Of a DNA stretch of 64,000 nt, positions 54,693-63,509 are shown in pieces. The first letter of the stretch is position 1. The number at the start of each line of letters is the position of its first letter. The translations under genes were made by a program, and so were the position numbers. The stretch is from Cryobacterium luteum. Lineage in GTDB: Bacteria; Actinomycetota; Actinomycetes; Actinomycetales; Microbacteriaceae. Below the pieces are notes generated by a model. The model had not been told where the DNA came from. It saw only the letters and a program-made list of their open reading frames with translations, and did not search any database. The DNA is taken from NCBI RefSeq assembly GCF_900110125.1, contig NZ_FOCN01000009.1:80322-144321 (forward strand). The letters are read 5' to 3'.

Positions 54693-54769
54693 TTCGTTAC
54701 CTCTCTTCGCGGGCGAAAATAGGCTCGGTGCATCCGCTTGTCAAGAGGAGGTCTGGCACACTGGGGTCA

Positions 54770-55660
54770 ATGATGCTCGACAATGAGGTACCGGCCTGGT
54801 GGCGCACCCTTGGCCTGCCGGGCTTGGTCGACCTGCACACGCATTTTCTGCCCGAGCGGATGCTGCGGCGCGTCTGGTCCCACTTCGATGAGATCGAGCC
54901 GCTGATCGGCCAGGAGTGGCCGATCCGGTACCGCGACGACCAGGACTCACGGCTCACGACGATTCGCCGGCTCGGCGTGCGCCGCTTCACCGCGCTCTCC
55001 TACGCGCATCGCCCCGGAATGGCGGCGTCGCTGACCGATTTCTCGCTCGACCTCGCCGCGGAACACGCCGATTGCGTGCCGAGCGCCACGTTCTACCCGG
55101 AGGAGGGCGTGCTCGAGCAGGTGCAGTCTGCCCTCGATCGTGGCGCTCGGGTGTTCAAGATCCACGCACAGGTCGGGGCGTTCGACCTGCGCGAACCCCT
55201 GCTCGACCCGGTCTGGGGCCTGCTCGCCGACGCCGCGATCCCGGTGGTGATCCATGTCGGCAGCGGGCCGGTTTCCCGGCCGGGGATCACCGGGCCGGAC
55301 AAGCTCGCGGGAGTGCTGGCGCGGCATCCGCTGTTGACAGCCGTCGTCGCCCATCTCGGCGCCCCGGAATACGGCGATTTTCTCGATCTGGCCGACCGGT
55401 ACCCGTGGGTCCACCTGGATACGACGATGGTGTTCACCGACTTTTTCGAGCGACTCGCGCCGTTCGACCCCGCCCTGCTGCCGCGACTGGCCGACCTGCC
55501 CGACCGCGTTGTACTGGGCAGCGACTTTCCCAACATTCCGTACCCTTACGCTCACCAGCTGGAGTCGCTCGAACGCCTGCGTGACCGGGAGCCGCGATTG
55601 GACGACGACTGGTTGCGCGCCGTCTGTTGGTACAACGGTCTGCGTCTGATCGGCGAATAG
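54770..55660 (+). CDS. Amidohydrolase 2 family (metal-dependent TIM-barrel) protein
   Basis: A 296-residue enzyme. Metal ligands are visible as HxH in LVDLHTHFLPER, a His in PVVIHVGSG, a His in VVAHLGAPEYGDFL and the Asp in VLGSDFPNIPYPYAHQ. The pattern fits the ACMSD-like/amidohydrolase 2 group that acts on aromatic or cyclic acids. Start at ATG 54770, followed by a second ATG. Substrate unknown. Confidence 0.85.
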   Translation: MMLDNEVPAWWRTLGLPGLVDLHTHFLPERMLRRVWSHFDEIEPLIGQEWPIRYRDDQDSRLTTIRRLGVRRFTALSYAHRPGMAASLTDFSLDLAAEHADCVPSATFYPEEGVLEQVQSALDRGARVFKIHAQVGAFDLREPLLDPVWGLLADAAIPVVIHVGSGPVSRPGITGPDKLAGVLARHPLLTAVVAHLGAPEYGDFLDLADRYPWVHLDTTMVFTDFFERLAPFDPALLPRLADLPDRVVLGSDFPNIPYPYAHQLESLERLRDREPRLDDDWLRAVCWYNGLRLIGE

Positions 55661-55663
55661 GGG

Positions 55664-55957
55664 CTATCGCGCCGCGCGGTCGGCGGCGCGTTGCTCGGGG
55701 CTGAGGTGCTCGGTGGCGTAGCTGAGCGCGGTGCGCGGCATTTGAGCAGCATGCTGGTCGAGAAAGGCGAGCAGCAGGTTGCGGTCGATGCGCGTGCCGA
55801 CTTCGCGCAGCATCCAGCCAATCGCTTTGTATACGTCGCCCTCACCGCATTGACCGGATCCGGTCTGAAAGAAGCGGGCAACACCGACGGCGAGTTCAGG
55901 GTCGGCGAGGACGGCCAGGGCATCCCGGACAGCGGCGGCCGTAGGCGATTGTGGCAT
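55664..55957 (-). pseudogene. Internally deleted DNA alkylation repair protein (AlkD-like remnant)
   Basis: A 97-residue open frame. Residues about 10-42 match the start of AlkD proteins (ELAVGVARFFQTGSGQCGEGD) and the rest matches their end (KAIGWMLREVGTRIDRN, MPRTALSYATEHLSPEQR). The roughly 130 residues between, which carry the HEAT-like repeats and active-site Trp/Asp of the family, are missing without loss of frame. The junction lies near 55829-55840. No clear ribosome site. Probably non-functional. Confidence 0.75.
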
Positions 55958-56041
55958 CAACGCAGACGATCGCGGTCATAATCGGTAAGGTTCTGCAACA
56001 TTCACCTGCAGCGCGTGACGACTGCCTAACGTTGCTTTCAT

Positions 56042-56116
56042 CGCGGCGTGCGCAAGTGGACCAAGGGGCCGGTTTCATATTCCGGTATTTCGCAGGTTCG
56101 AATCCTGCCGTCGCGT
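56042..56116 (+). tRNA. Degenerate tRNA(CAT)-like element, possible pseudo-tRNA
   Basis: A cloverleaf can be drawn: acceptor CGCGGCG/CGTCGCG (one G-T pair), T-arm GCAGG-TTCGAAT-CCTGC, anticodon loop TTCATAT with CAT at 56076-56078. The D-stem has two mismatches of four pairs, and the last anticodon-stem pair is T-T. No 3' CCA is encoded. It could be a decayed tRNA-Met/Ile2 or a divergent functional copy. It lies in the 319-base gap between the AlkD remnant and the DUF6421-like gene; the rest of the gap shows only a likely promoter region. Confidence 0.55.
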
Positions 56117-56276
56117 CTCCGGCGGCGATTTTCAGCGTCGAAACCGGAGCGAAGCCACGATTCGTTGCGAGAGATCGCAAGAAAACGCTGCACGACGCCC
56201 GATATTCTGAAGGAACGTCTTTTTTCGGCGCGCACGCCCGCCGCGACCGCGGCACTCACTCGAATCGGAGGTTCCC

Positions 56277-57686
56277 ATGTCGATATCTGTTGAAAAAACA
56301 CACGTAGCTAACGCTCTGGTCGGAGAGCCCGAGGTTCTCGAAGACGGCGGCATCGACCTCGCGCAGCACCCCGCATGGCTGAGCCTCAAGGCTGCGGCGA
56401 CGCAGCTGCAATCCCTGCAGGCTCAGAACGGGTCGATCACCGACGCCGAACGGCACCCGGATGCTGACGTCTCCGTTTCGCGCATCACCGCGGCCATCGC
56501 AGACCTCGCGCCGCACTTCCCGCACGATGCCGCGTATCTGGCCGCGCTGATCACGGACTTCGACCGCTGGGCGGCCGAGGGATTCGGCGAACCCGACTTC
56601 TACGACTCCCTCATGGCCTTCCAGCCGCAGCAGCACCGGGTGAACGGGCTTCGCCACCTCGTGGTGTTCCCGATGTACACGCAGAACGGCAGCGCCAACC
56701 GCCTGGTCGAAGCCGTTCTGATCGAGGTCATCTGGCCGGAATTCATCGGTGAACTCGAGGCCGGCTACACGAACAAGCTGTTCGTGCCGATCCGTTTTCT
56801 CGATTTCACCCCCGGCTACGACACCAACTCGGCCGTGCTGTTTCCCGAGACGGTCGCGATGCGCGAAATTCCCACGTTCACCTGGGGGGCCATCTTCGCC
56901 GACCGTGAAGCCGCCCGTTTTCGCCGCGTCGTGCGCGCGGCCGCCGAGATCACCCGGCTCGAGCTGCCGAAAGACGCAGCCCCGCTGCTCGACGACCAGC
57001 ACCTCACCGAGGAAACCTTCGTGATGTGGGATCTCATCCACGACCGCACACACATGCGCGGCGACCTGCCGTTCGACCCGTTCATGATCAAGCAGCGCAT
57101 GCCGTTCTTCCTCTACTCCCTCGAGGAATTACGCTGCGACCTCACCGCGTTTCGCGAATCGGTCACCATCGAGCGCAGCGAGCTGGCGAGCCCCGAGGCG
57201 CGCCGGCACGCGAAACTGGTGCAGTACGCGGTCATCTTCGACCGCATCTTTCGGTTCGCGATCACCGGCAACCGCGTGCGCAACTACGACGGCCTCGGCG
57301 GTCAGCTGCTCTTCGCCTGGATGCACCAGCACGGCGTGCTGCACTGGACCGACACCCGGCTCACCTTCGACTGGGAGGCCGTGCCCGACGTGGTCATCGC
57401 GCTCGGAGCGCAGATCGACGAGTTGTACTGGGCGTCGATCGACCGGCCGAAGAAGGCGCACTGGCTCGCGGCCTACGAGATGATCTCGAAGACCCTCACG
57501 CCCAACCCTGCCTCGACCTGGGCCCGTGGCCTGCCGCTCGAGGTGCTCGCCGGGGCGCCCAAGGGCTACACCGACCAGGTTCTCGACGATGAATTCCCGC
57601 TGTCGATGTTCTTCGAAGCGCTCGAGAAGAAGATGCGCATCGTCATCGAGTCCACGGCCGGCATCACCGGCAGCGCGGTCGACTGA
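56277..57686 (+). CDS. DUF6421-like conserved actinobacterial protein
   Basis: A 469-residue soluble protein that I recognise as a DUF6421-type family member. Striking is the central HDRTHMRGDLPFDPFMIKQR segment (an HxxxH pattern followed by Asp residues) and VQYAVIFDRIFRFAITGNR. Strong ribosome site GGAGGTTCCC. It is translationally coupled to the following SDR gene (one-base overlap). Role unknown; the HxxxH pattern would permit metal binding. Confidence 0.8.
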   Translation: MSISVEKTHVANALVGEPEVLEDGGIDLAQHPAWLSLKAAATQLQSLQAQNGSITDAERHPDADVSVSRITAAIADLAPHFPHDAAYLAALITDFDRWAAEGFGEPDFYDSLMAFQPQQHRVNGLRHLVVFPMYTQNGSANRLVEAVLIEVIWPEFIGELEAGYTNKLFVPIRFLDFTPGYDTNSAVLFPETVAMREIPTFTWGAIFADREAARFRRVVRAAAEITRLELPKDAAPLLDDQHLTEETFVMWDLIHDRTHMRGDLPFDPFMIKQRMPFFLYSLEELRCDLTAFRESVTIERSELASPEARRHAKLVQYAVIFDRIFRFAITGNRVRNYDGLGGQLLFAWMHQHGVLHWTDTRLTFDWEAVPDVVIALGAQIDELYWASIDRPKKAHWLAAYEMISKTLTPNPASTWARGLPLEVLAGAPKGYTDQVLDDEFPLSMFFEALEKKMRIVIESTAGITGSAVD

Positions 57687-58351
57687 TGAAAGCCAGCTCG
57701 GCCGTCGCTGGCCGCACGGTGGTTGGCCGCACCGTTCTGATCGCCGGCGCGACCAGCGCGGCCGGGCTGGCCGTCGCCTCTGCACTAGCGGATGCCGGCG
57801 CGCACGTCGTCGCCGTCGGCTCGAATCTTGCACGTCTCCAGTCGGTGCTGGCCGTCGCACCCGAGGCTGTGCTGCATGAGTGCGACCTCACCTCCTGGCC
57901 TGCGGTCACCGAGCTGGCTGCAGCGATCGGCCCCATAGACGGACTGATCCACCTCGTGGGCGGCTGGCGCGGCGGCGGCGGCCTCGTCGGCCAGAGTGAT
58001 GAGGACTGGGATTTTCTGCACTCACACGTGGTCACCACGCTGCGCAACACGACCAGGGCGTTCAACGCCGATCTGCTGGCGTCACCGGCCGGGCGCCTCG
58101 CGATCGTCTCGAGCGTGTCGGTGGACCGGCCGACGGCGGGCGGCGCGAACTATGCGGCCGCGAAGTCCGCAGCCGAAAGCTGGGTGCGCGCGGTCGGTGA
58201 GGGCTTCACAAAAACCGGCGACACGGCTGCGGCCGTGATTTTCGTCGTGCGTTCGCTCGCGGGGCTCGAAACTGAGCTCGCTACCCGCGTGACAGGCCTG
58301 TGGAACGAGCCGGCGGCGTCCGTCAACAACAGTCGGGTGCTTCTCTCGTAA
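57686..58351 (+). CDS. SDR-family protein coupled to the DUF6421-like gene
   Basis: A 221-residue short SDR: cofactor loop LIAGATSAAGLAVASAL (GxxxxxG instead of TGxxxGxG), GLIHLVGGWRG in place of NNAG, Ser in IVSSVSVD and YxxxK in NYAAAKSAAE. The divergent motifs suggest an atypical oxidoreductase. It overlaps the DUF6421-like gene by one base, so the two probably act together. Confidence 0.82.
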   Translation: MKASSAVAGRTVVGRTVLIAGATSAAGLAVASALADAGAHVVAVGSNLARLQSVLAVAPEAVLHECDLTSWPAVTELAAAIGPIDGLIHLVGGWRGGGGLVGQSDEDWDFLHSHVVTTLRNTTRAFNADLLASPAGRLAIVSSVSVDRPTAGGANYAAAKSAAESWVRAVGEGFTKTGDTAAAVIFVVRSLAGLETELATRVTGLWNEPAASVNNSRVLLS

Positions 58352-58441
58352 CTCGGTAACTTGAGGGGGCGCGGCCAACCGGCTGCGCCCCCTTCTGCGC
58401 GCACGCGCTACCGTGAAGACACGCACAACGAAAGGGCGGGC

Positions 58442-59338
58442 ATGCTCGACATCAGGGGAGTCACCAAGAGCTATGGCACGAGAAAGGTGCTCACCGACGT
58501 GAGCTTCACCGTGGGGGACGGCCGCATGACCGGCTTCGTCGGCGCGAACGGTGCCGGCAAGACCACGACGATGCGCATCATCCTCGGCGTGCTGTCGCCC
58601 GATTCGGGTACCGTGCTCATCGACGGGGTACCAGTCACCGCGAGCGACCGCCGCCGCTTCGGCTACATGCCCGAAGAACGCGGCCTCTACCCCAAGATGA
58701 AGGTGGCCGAGCAACTCGTCTACCTGGCCCGCCTGCACGGCTTGTCACCGGCATCCGCTCGCCGCAACACCACCGACCTGCTCGAACGTCTCGGTCTCGA
58801 CGCGCGCGCCGGCGACACCGTGGAATCGCTCTCGCTCGGCAACCAGCAGCGCGCCCAGATCGCCGCCGCACTCGTGCACGATCCCGAGTTTCTCGTGCTC
58901 GACGAGCCGTTCTCAGGCCTCGATCCGCTCGCCGTCGAGGTGGTCATGAGCGTGCTCGCCGGATTTGCAGCCCAGGGCGCTCCCGTGCTGTTCTCCTCGC
59001 ACCAGCTCGATATCGTCGAGCGGCTCTGCGACGACCTCGTCATCATCGCCGACGGTGAAATTCGCGCGAACGGCTCCCGCGAGGCTCTGCGTGAGCAGCA
59101 CAGCAGCCCCCGCTTTGAGATTCGCACCGCTGGCGACACCGGCTGGATCCGCTCGCAGCCCGGCATAACCGTGATCGACGTCGCTGGCGCCGGTGACAGC
59201 ACCTTCGCCGTCTTCGAAGCCGAAACGGATGCCGCCAGCCAGGCGGTTCTACACCACGCGATCACGCTCGGTGCGGTGCACACCTTCAGCCAGCAGAGAC
59301 CCTCACTCGCCACGATTTTCAAGGAGGTCATCGCATGA
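58442..59338 (+). CDS. ABC exporter ATPase (NatA-like)
   Basis: A 298-residue ATPase: Walker A GANGAGKTT, a degenerate signature LSLGNQQRAQIAAAL, Walker B LVLDEPFSGLD and H-loop LFSSHQLD. A C-terminal extension of about 80 residues follows the core, as in NatA and drug-exporter ATPases. ATG 58442 after GAAAGGGCGGGC. Coupled to the permease gene by ATGA. Confidence 0.92.
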   Translation: MLDIRGVTKSYGTRKVLTDVSFTVGDGRMTGFVGANGAGKTTTMRIILGVLSPDSGTVLIDGVPVTASDRRRFGYMPEERGLYPKMKVAEQLVYLARLHGLSPASARRNTTDLLERLGLDARAGDTVESLSLGNQQRAQIAAALVHDPEFLVLDEPFSGLDPLAVEVVMSVLAGFAAQGAPVLFSSHQLDIVERLCDDLVIIADGEIRANGSREALREQHSSPRFEIRTAGDTGWIRSQPGITVIDVAGAGDSTFAVFEAETDAASQAVLHHAITLGAVHTFSQQRPSLATIFKEVIA

Positions 59339-60447
59339 GCACCGCGACCCGCCCCGTGCACACCGCCCCGACTTTCGCCCAGAGCGTCTGGCTGGTCTCC
59401 AACCGTGAGATTTCGGCGCGCCTGCGCAGTAAATCGTTTCTCATCGCCACGGGAATTTTGCTGCTCCTTTCAATGGCATCGGTCATCGTCGGCAGCATTG
59501 CCAGCCAGAACACAAGCCGGACCAAGGTCGCCGTGGTCGGCACAGCCATCAGCGTCGTCGAACAGACCGAAGCTTTCGACATTGTCGAGGCAGACACCGT
59601 TGAAGAGGCCGAGGCGCTGGTGCGCGACGGCACCGTCGACGCGGCCGTCACGCCCTCGACAAGCGCTGATTCCGTGCTCGGCATCACCGTGATCGCACTG
59701 GATTCAGCACCGAGTGATGTTCTCGGCACGCTCAGCGTGAGCCCGGAGCTGAAGATTCTCGAACCGGCCGAACAGGACGGTTTTCTCGCGTACCTCGTGG
59801 CCATCGGTTTCGGCATCATCTTTCTCATGTCGGCCACCACCTTCGGCGCCACCATTGCCCAGAGCGTCGTGGAAGAGAAGCAGACCCGCATCGTCGAGAT
59901 TCTCATGTCGACCATCTCGGTGCGAGCCCTGCTCGCCGGCAAGGTGCTCGGCAACAGCCTCATGGCGTTCGCGCAGATCGTGGCCATCGGACTGCTCGTC
60001 TCGATCGGCCTCGCGGTCACCGGGCAACGCGTGCTGCTGGCCGATGTAGGCCCGGCGATTGTCTGGTTCGCGGTGTTCTTCGCCTTCGGTTTCGTGCTGC
60101 TCGCCGCGCTCTACGCGGCAACGGCGTCGATGGTGTCCCGGCAGGAAGACGTGGGCTCGGCGACCTCTCCGGTGTTGTTCCTCGTGATGATCCCCTACTT
60201 CATGGTGGTCTTCTTCAACGACAACCCGCTCGTGCTCGCGATCATGTCCTACGTTCCGTTCTCGGCCCCGGTCGGCATGCCGGTGCGCATCTTCCTCGGC
60301 CAGGCCGAATGGTGGGAGCCGGTGCTCTCGCTCGTGGTGCTGGCGCTGTCGACGATGGTCGTGATTCTGATCGGGTCGCGCATCTATTCCAACGCGCTGT
60401 TACGCATGGGCGCCAGAGTCTCGCTGCGCGAGGCCCTGCACAAATAG
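59335..60447 (+). CDS. ABC exporter permease (NatB/ABC-2 type)
   Basis: A 370-residue ABC-2 membrane protein: one N-terminal helix (about 38-58), a large extracytoplasmic loop (to about 150), then five helices with the family stretch FGATIAQSVVEEKQTRIVEIL and VLGNSLMAFAQI. Partner of the ATPase immediately upstream. Substrate unknown; sodium or drug export is the family norm. Confidence 0.9.
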   Translation: MSTATRPVHTAPTFAQSVWLVSNREISARLRSKSFLIATGILLLLSMASVIVGSIASQNTSRTKVAVVGTAISVVEQTEAFDIVEADTVEEAEALVRDGTVDAAVTPSTSADSVLGITVIALDSAPSDVLGTLSVSPELKILEPAEQDGFLAYLVAIGFGIIFLMSATTFGATIAQSVVEEKQTRIVEILMSTISVRALLAGKVLGNSLMAFAQIVAIGLLVSIGLAVTGQRVLLADVGPAIVWFAVFFAFGFVLLAALYAATASMVSRQEDVGSATSPVLFLVMIPYFMVVFFNDNPLVLAIMSYVPFSAPVGMPVRIFLGQAEWWEPVLSLVVLALSTMVVILIGSRIYSNALLRMGARVSLREALHK

Positions 60448-60489
60448 GCAGGTGGGGCGGCGTACAGCCGAATGCGGGAGGATGGATGG

Positions 60490-61554
60490 GTGACCCAACT
60501 CCATGACCTGACCTCACGCGGTTTCGCCTCCGACAACTATTCGGGAATTCATCCGCAAATTCTGGAGGCGATTGTCGCGGCTAACGGCGCCCACCAGATC
60601 GCCTACGGCGAAGACGTCTACACGACTCGGTTGCAGGAGGTCTTCGCCCAGCAGTTCGGCGCCGGCGTCGAAGCGTTCCCGGTGTTCAACGGCACCGGTG
60701 CCAACGTCACCGGGCTGCAGTCCATGTTGCCGCGCTGGGGCGCCGTGATCTGTTCGGCCACCGCGCACATCCACAATGATGAGGGCGGCGCCCCCGAACA
60801 TGTCGGCGGCTTCAAACTGCTGCCGGTCGTGACCCCCGACGGCAAGCTCACCCCCGAACTCATCGATCAGGAGGCCTGGGGCTGGGGCGATGAACACCGC
60901 GCACAGCCACTCGTCGTGGCCATCACGCAGACCACCGAGCTCGGCACCGCGTACACGGTCGACGAGGTGCGCGCCATCGCCGACCACGCCCACTCCAAGG
61001 GCATGACGCTGCACATGGACGGTGCACGCATCTCCAACGCGGCCGCGAGCCTCGGGGCACCGCTCCGGGCTTTCACCCGCGACGCCGGTGTCGACGTGCT
61101 CAGCTTCGGCGGCACCAAAAACGGCATGATGCTCGGCGAGTGCATCGTGGTGCTGAACCCGGCGGCATCCACTGGTTTGAAGTTTCTGCGCAAGTCGAAC
61201 ATGCAGCTCTCCAGCAAAATGCGATTCGTCTCGGCGCAGCTCATCGCACTGCTCGACGGCGACCTGTGGCTGCGAAATGCCACCCACGCCAATGCGATGG
61301 CCGCCCGGCTGCGGGGAGCGCTGGAAAGCGAGCTGGCCAAGGGCATGATCACCGGCCTGAATTTCAGCCAGGCCACCCAGGCCAACGCCATCTTCGCCAC
61401 CCTGCCCGCCGGCGTCGCCGACCGCTTGCGCGATTCGTTTCGGTTCTACGACTGGGACGCCTCGAAAAATGAGGTGCGCTGGATGTGCGGCTTTGATACC
61501 ACCGAAAACGACATCGACCAGTTCGTCGCCGCAATCACCAAGGAGCTGTCATGA
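60490..61554 (+). CDS. ltaE: Low-specificity L-threonine aldolase
   Basis: A 354-residue PLP enzyme cleaving threonine/allo-threonine to glycine and acetaldehyde. Features: FASDNYSGIHPQILEAI, FNGTGANVTGLQ, CSATAHIHNDEGG, LHMDGARISNAAASLG and the PLP lysine K210 in LSFGGTKNGMM. GTG 60490 has GGGAGG eight bases upstream and is preferred to ATG 60472. Its stop overlaps the acyl-CoA ligase start. Confidence 0.9.
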   Translation: MTQLHDLTSRGFASDNYSGIHPQILEAIVAANGAHQIAYGEDVYTTRLQEVFAQQFGAGVEAFPVFNGTGANVTGLQSMLPRWGAVICSATAHIHNDEGGAPEHVGGFKLLPVVTPDGKLTPELIDQEAWGWGDEHRAQPLVVAITQTTELGTAYTVDEVRAIADHAHSKGMTLHMDGARISNAAASLGAPLRAFTRDAGVDVLSFGGTKNGMMLGECIVVLNPAASTGLKFLRKSNMQLSSKMRFVSAQLIALLDGDLWLRNATHANAMAARLRGALESELAKGMITGLNFSQATQANAIFATLPAGVADRLRDSFRFYDWDASKNEVRWMCGFDTTENDIDQFVAAITKELS

Positions 61555-63236
61555 CCTTCAAGGACCAGCCCTGGCTCGCCTCCTACGCGCCCGGCGTTCC
61601 CGCTACTATCGCGGAGATCACCGAGACCCTCACCGACATGATGGAGACCTCGGCCGAACAGTTCGCACCGAACATCGCCCTGGACTTCTTCGGAGCGACC
61701 ACCAGCTACGCCGAACTCGGCGACCAGATCTCCCGCGCCGCCAACGGCCTGCGCAAACTCGGGGTGACCCCGGGCGACCGCGTTGCGCTCGTCTTACCGA
61801 ACTGCCCGCAGCACGTCGTCGCGTTCTACGCGGTGCTGCGCCTCGGCGCCATCGTGGTCGAGCACAATCCGCTCTACACCGACCGGGAACTGCGGCACCA
61901 GTTCGAGGACCACGGCGCGCGCGTCGCGATCGTCTGGGACAAGGTCTACGAAGCCGTGCGCGCCTTCCCCAAAGACATGGGGGTAGCGGATGTCGTCACC
62001 ATCGACCTCACCCGCGCCATGCCGTTCGCGAAACGGCTGGCCCTCACACTGCCGATCAGGAAGGCTCGCGACGCCCGAGCCTCCCTCACCGCCGGACCGG
62101 GAAGGGGTGCCATCAGTTGGGAGTCCATCGTTGGCGGCCGCAAGCTGCACCACTCGCATCAGCGCCCCCTGCTCACCGACACCGCCGTGCTTCAGTACAC
62201 GAGCGGTACGACCGGCACACCGAAGGGCGCCATCCTCAGCCATTACAACCTGCGCGCCAACGCTGCACAGGGCTCCGCCTGGGTAGCGGGCCTGCGTCCC
62301 GGCGATGAAACGGTCTACGGCGTTCTGCCCATGTTCCACGCCTACGGGCTCACGCTCTGCCTCACCTTCGCCATGAGCATCGGCGCCCGTCTCGTGCTGT
62401 TCCCCAAGTTCGACGAGAAACTCGTGCTCGATGCCGCGAGGCACGCCCCACCCACCTTCCTGCCCGCGGTACCTCCGATCTACGACCGCTTGGTCACGGC
62501 AGCGGCGAAGAAAAAGGTGAGCCTCGACGGCATCCGCTTTGCCATTTCTGGGGCGATGAACCTGCCGGTCTCGATTGTGGAACGCTGGGAGAAGGCAACC
62601 GGAGGGCTGCTGGTCGAGGGCTACGGCATGACCGAAGCTTCACCGATCGTGGCCGGCAACCCGATCGGGCCGAGCCGTCGGCCCGGAACCGTCGGTGTGC
62701 CGTTTCCGAGCACCGACATTCGCGTGGTCGACCCGGAAGACCCCACAATCGAGCGCGGATTCGAGCAGGAGGGCGAGCTGCTCGTACACGGACCGCAGGT
62801 GTTCTCCGGCTACTGGGATCGCCCGACCGAAACCGCGCAGGTGCTGTTGCCCGGCGGCTGGCTGCGCACCGGCGACATTGTGCGCGTCTCCGCCGACGGT
62901 TTCATCACCGTCGTCGACCGCATGAAGGAACTCATCATCACCGGCGGTTTCAACGTATCGCCGTCCGAGGTCGAGGAAGCGTTACTCTCACACCCCGACA
63001 TTAAGGACGCTGCCGCGGTCGGCCTGCCGAGCGCGAACGGCGGCGAAGACGTGGTGGCCGTCGTGGTGCTCACGCCCGGCGCCGAACTCGACGTTAACGC
63101 GGTGCGGGAGTACTGCCGCACGCGGTTGTCGGCCTATAAGGTTCCGCGCCGCATCGTCGAGGTCGACGACCTGCCACGCAGCCTGCTCGGCAAGGTGCTG
63201 CGCCGCGAGGTACGCAATCGGCTGCAGGGCAAATAG
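61551..63236 (+). CDS. fadD: Long-chain fatty-acid/acyl-CoA ligase
   Basis: A 561-residue AMP-forming synthetase: P-loop YTSGTTGTPKGAILSH, VEGYGMTEASPIVAGNP, GWLRTGDIVRVSADG and the C-terminal lysine in SLLGKVLRREVR. Activates fatty or aromatic acids to CoA esters. Coupled to the threonine aldolase by ATGA, a pairing without obvious metabolic logic. Confidence 0.92.
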   Translation: MTFKDQPWLASYAPGVPATIAEITETLTDMMETSAEQFAPNIALDFFGATTSYAELGDQISRAANGLRKLGVTPGDRVALVLPNCPQHVVAFYAVLRLGAIVVEHNPLYTDRELRHQFEDHGARVAIVWDKVYEAVRAFPKDMGVADVVTIDLTRAMPFAKRLALTLPIRKARDARASLTAGPGRGAISWESIVGGRKLHHSHQRPLLTDTAVLQYTSGTTGTPKGAILSHYNLRANAAQGSAWVAGLRPGDETVYGVLPMFHAYGLTLCLTFAMSIGARLVLFPKFDEKLVLDAARHAPPTFLPAVPPIYDRLVTAAAKKKVSLDGIRFAISGAMNLPVSIVERWEKATGGLLVEGYGMTEASPIVAGNPIGPSRRPGTVGVPFPSTDIRVVDPEDPTIERGFEQEGELLVHGPQVFSGYWDRPTETAQVLLPGGWLRTGDIVRVSADGFITVVDRMKELIITGGFNVSPSEVEEALLSHPDIKDAAAVGLPSANGGEDVVAVVVLTPGAELDVNAVREYCRTRLSAYKVPRRIVEVDDLPRSLLGKVLRREVRNRLQGK

Positions 63237-63303
63237 AACGACGAGTGAGTCCAAGATATTGACGGCGCTTCACCGCACCGTTCACAATGGATGCCCGGCC
63301 TGG

Positions 63304-63328
63304 CTCTCCGCGAGCTGCGCGCGGAGAG
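63304..63328. terminator. Hairpin downstream of the acyl-CoA ligase gene
   Basis: CTCTCCGCG (63304-63312) pairs with CGCGGAGAG (63320-63328) around a 7-base loop, 68 bases after the ligase stop in the 273-base gap to 63509. No T-run follows. Confidence 0.45.
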
Positions 63329-63431
63329 GCGTGCCCCGGCACGGTTGCGGTCAAGCTGTGCCACGAAGACGCCCACCCGGGTGGATGCGCACTGCGGCGG
63401 AAGTGAAATCGTGCGCGCTGGCAGCGAACTG

Positions 63432-63487
63432 GCTGCGGTGATCTGGCTGCAGTGATCTGACTGCAGTGATCTGACTGCAGTAATCGA
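63432..63487. repeat. 14-bp tandem repeats between the ligase and HNH genes
   Basis: Four consecutive units: GCTGCGGTGATCTG, GCTGCAGTGATCTG, ACTGCAGTGATCTG and ACTGCAGTAATCGA. They end 22 bases before the stop of the convergent HNH gene, in otherwise featureless sequence. Confidence 0.85.
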
Positions 63488-63509
63488 TCTGGGGTTCGCG
63501 ATACGGTCG

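Noticed and set aside
63432..63487. CRISPR array at the 14-bp repeats
   Set aside because: Units are directly adjacent with no spacers and no cas genes are nearby.
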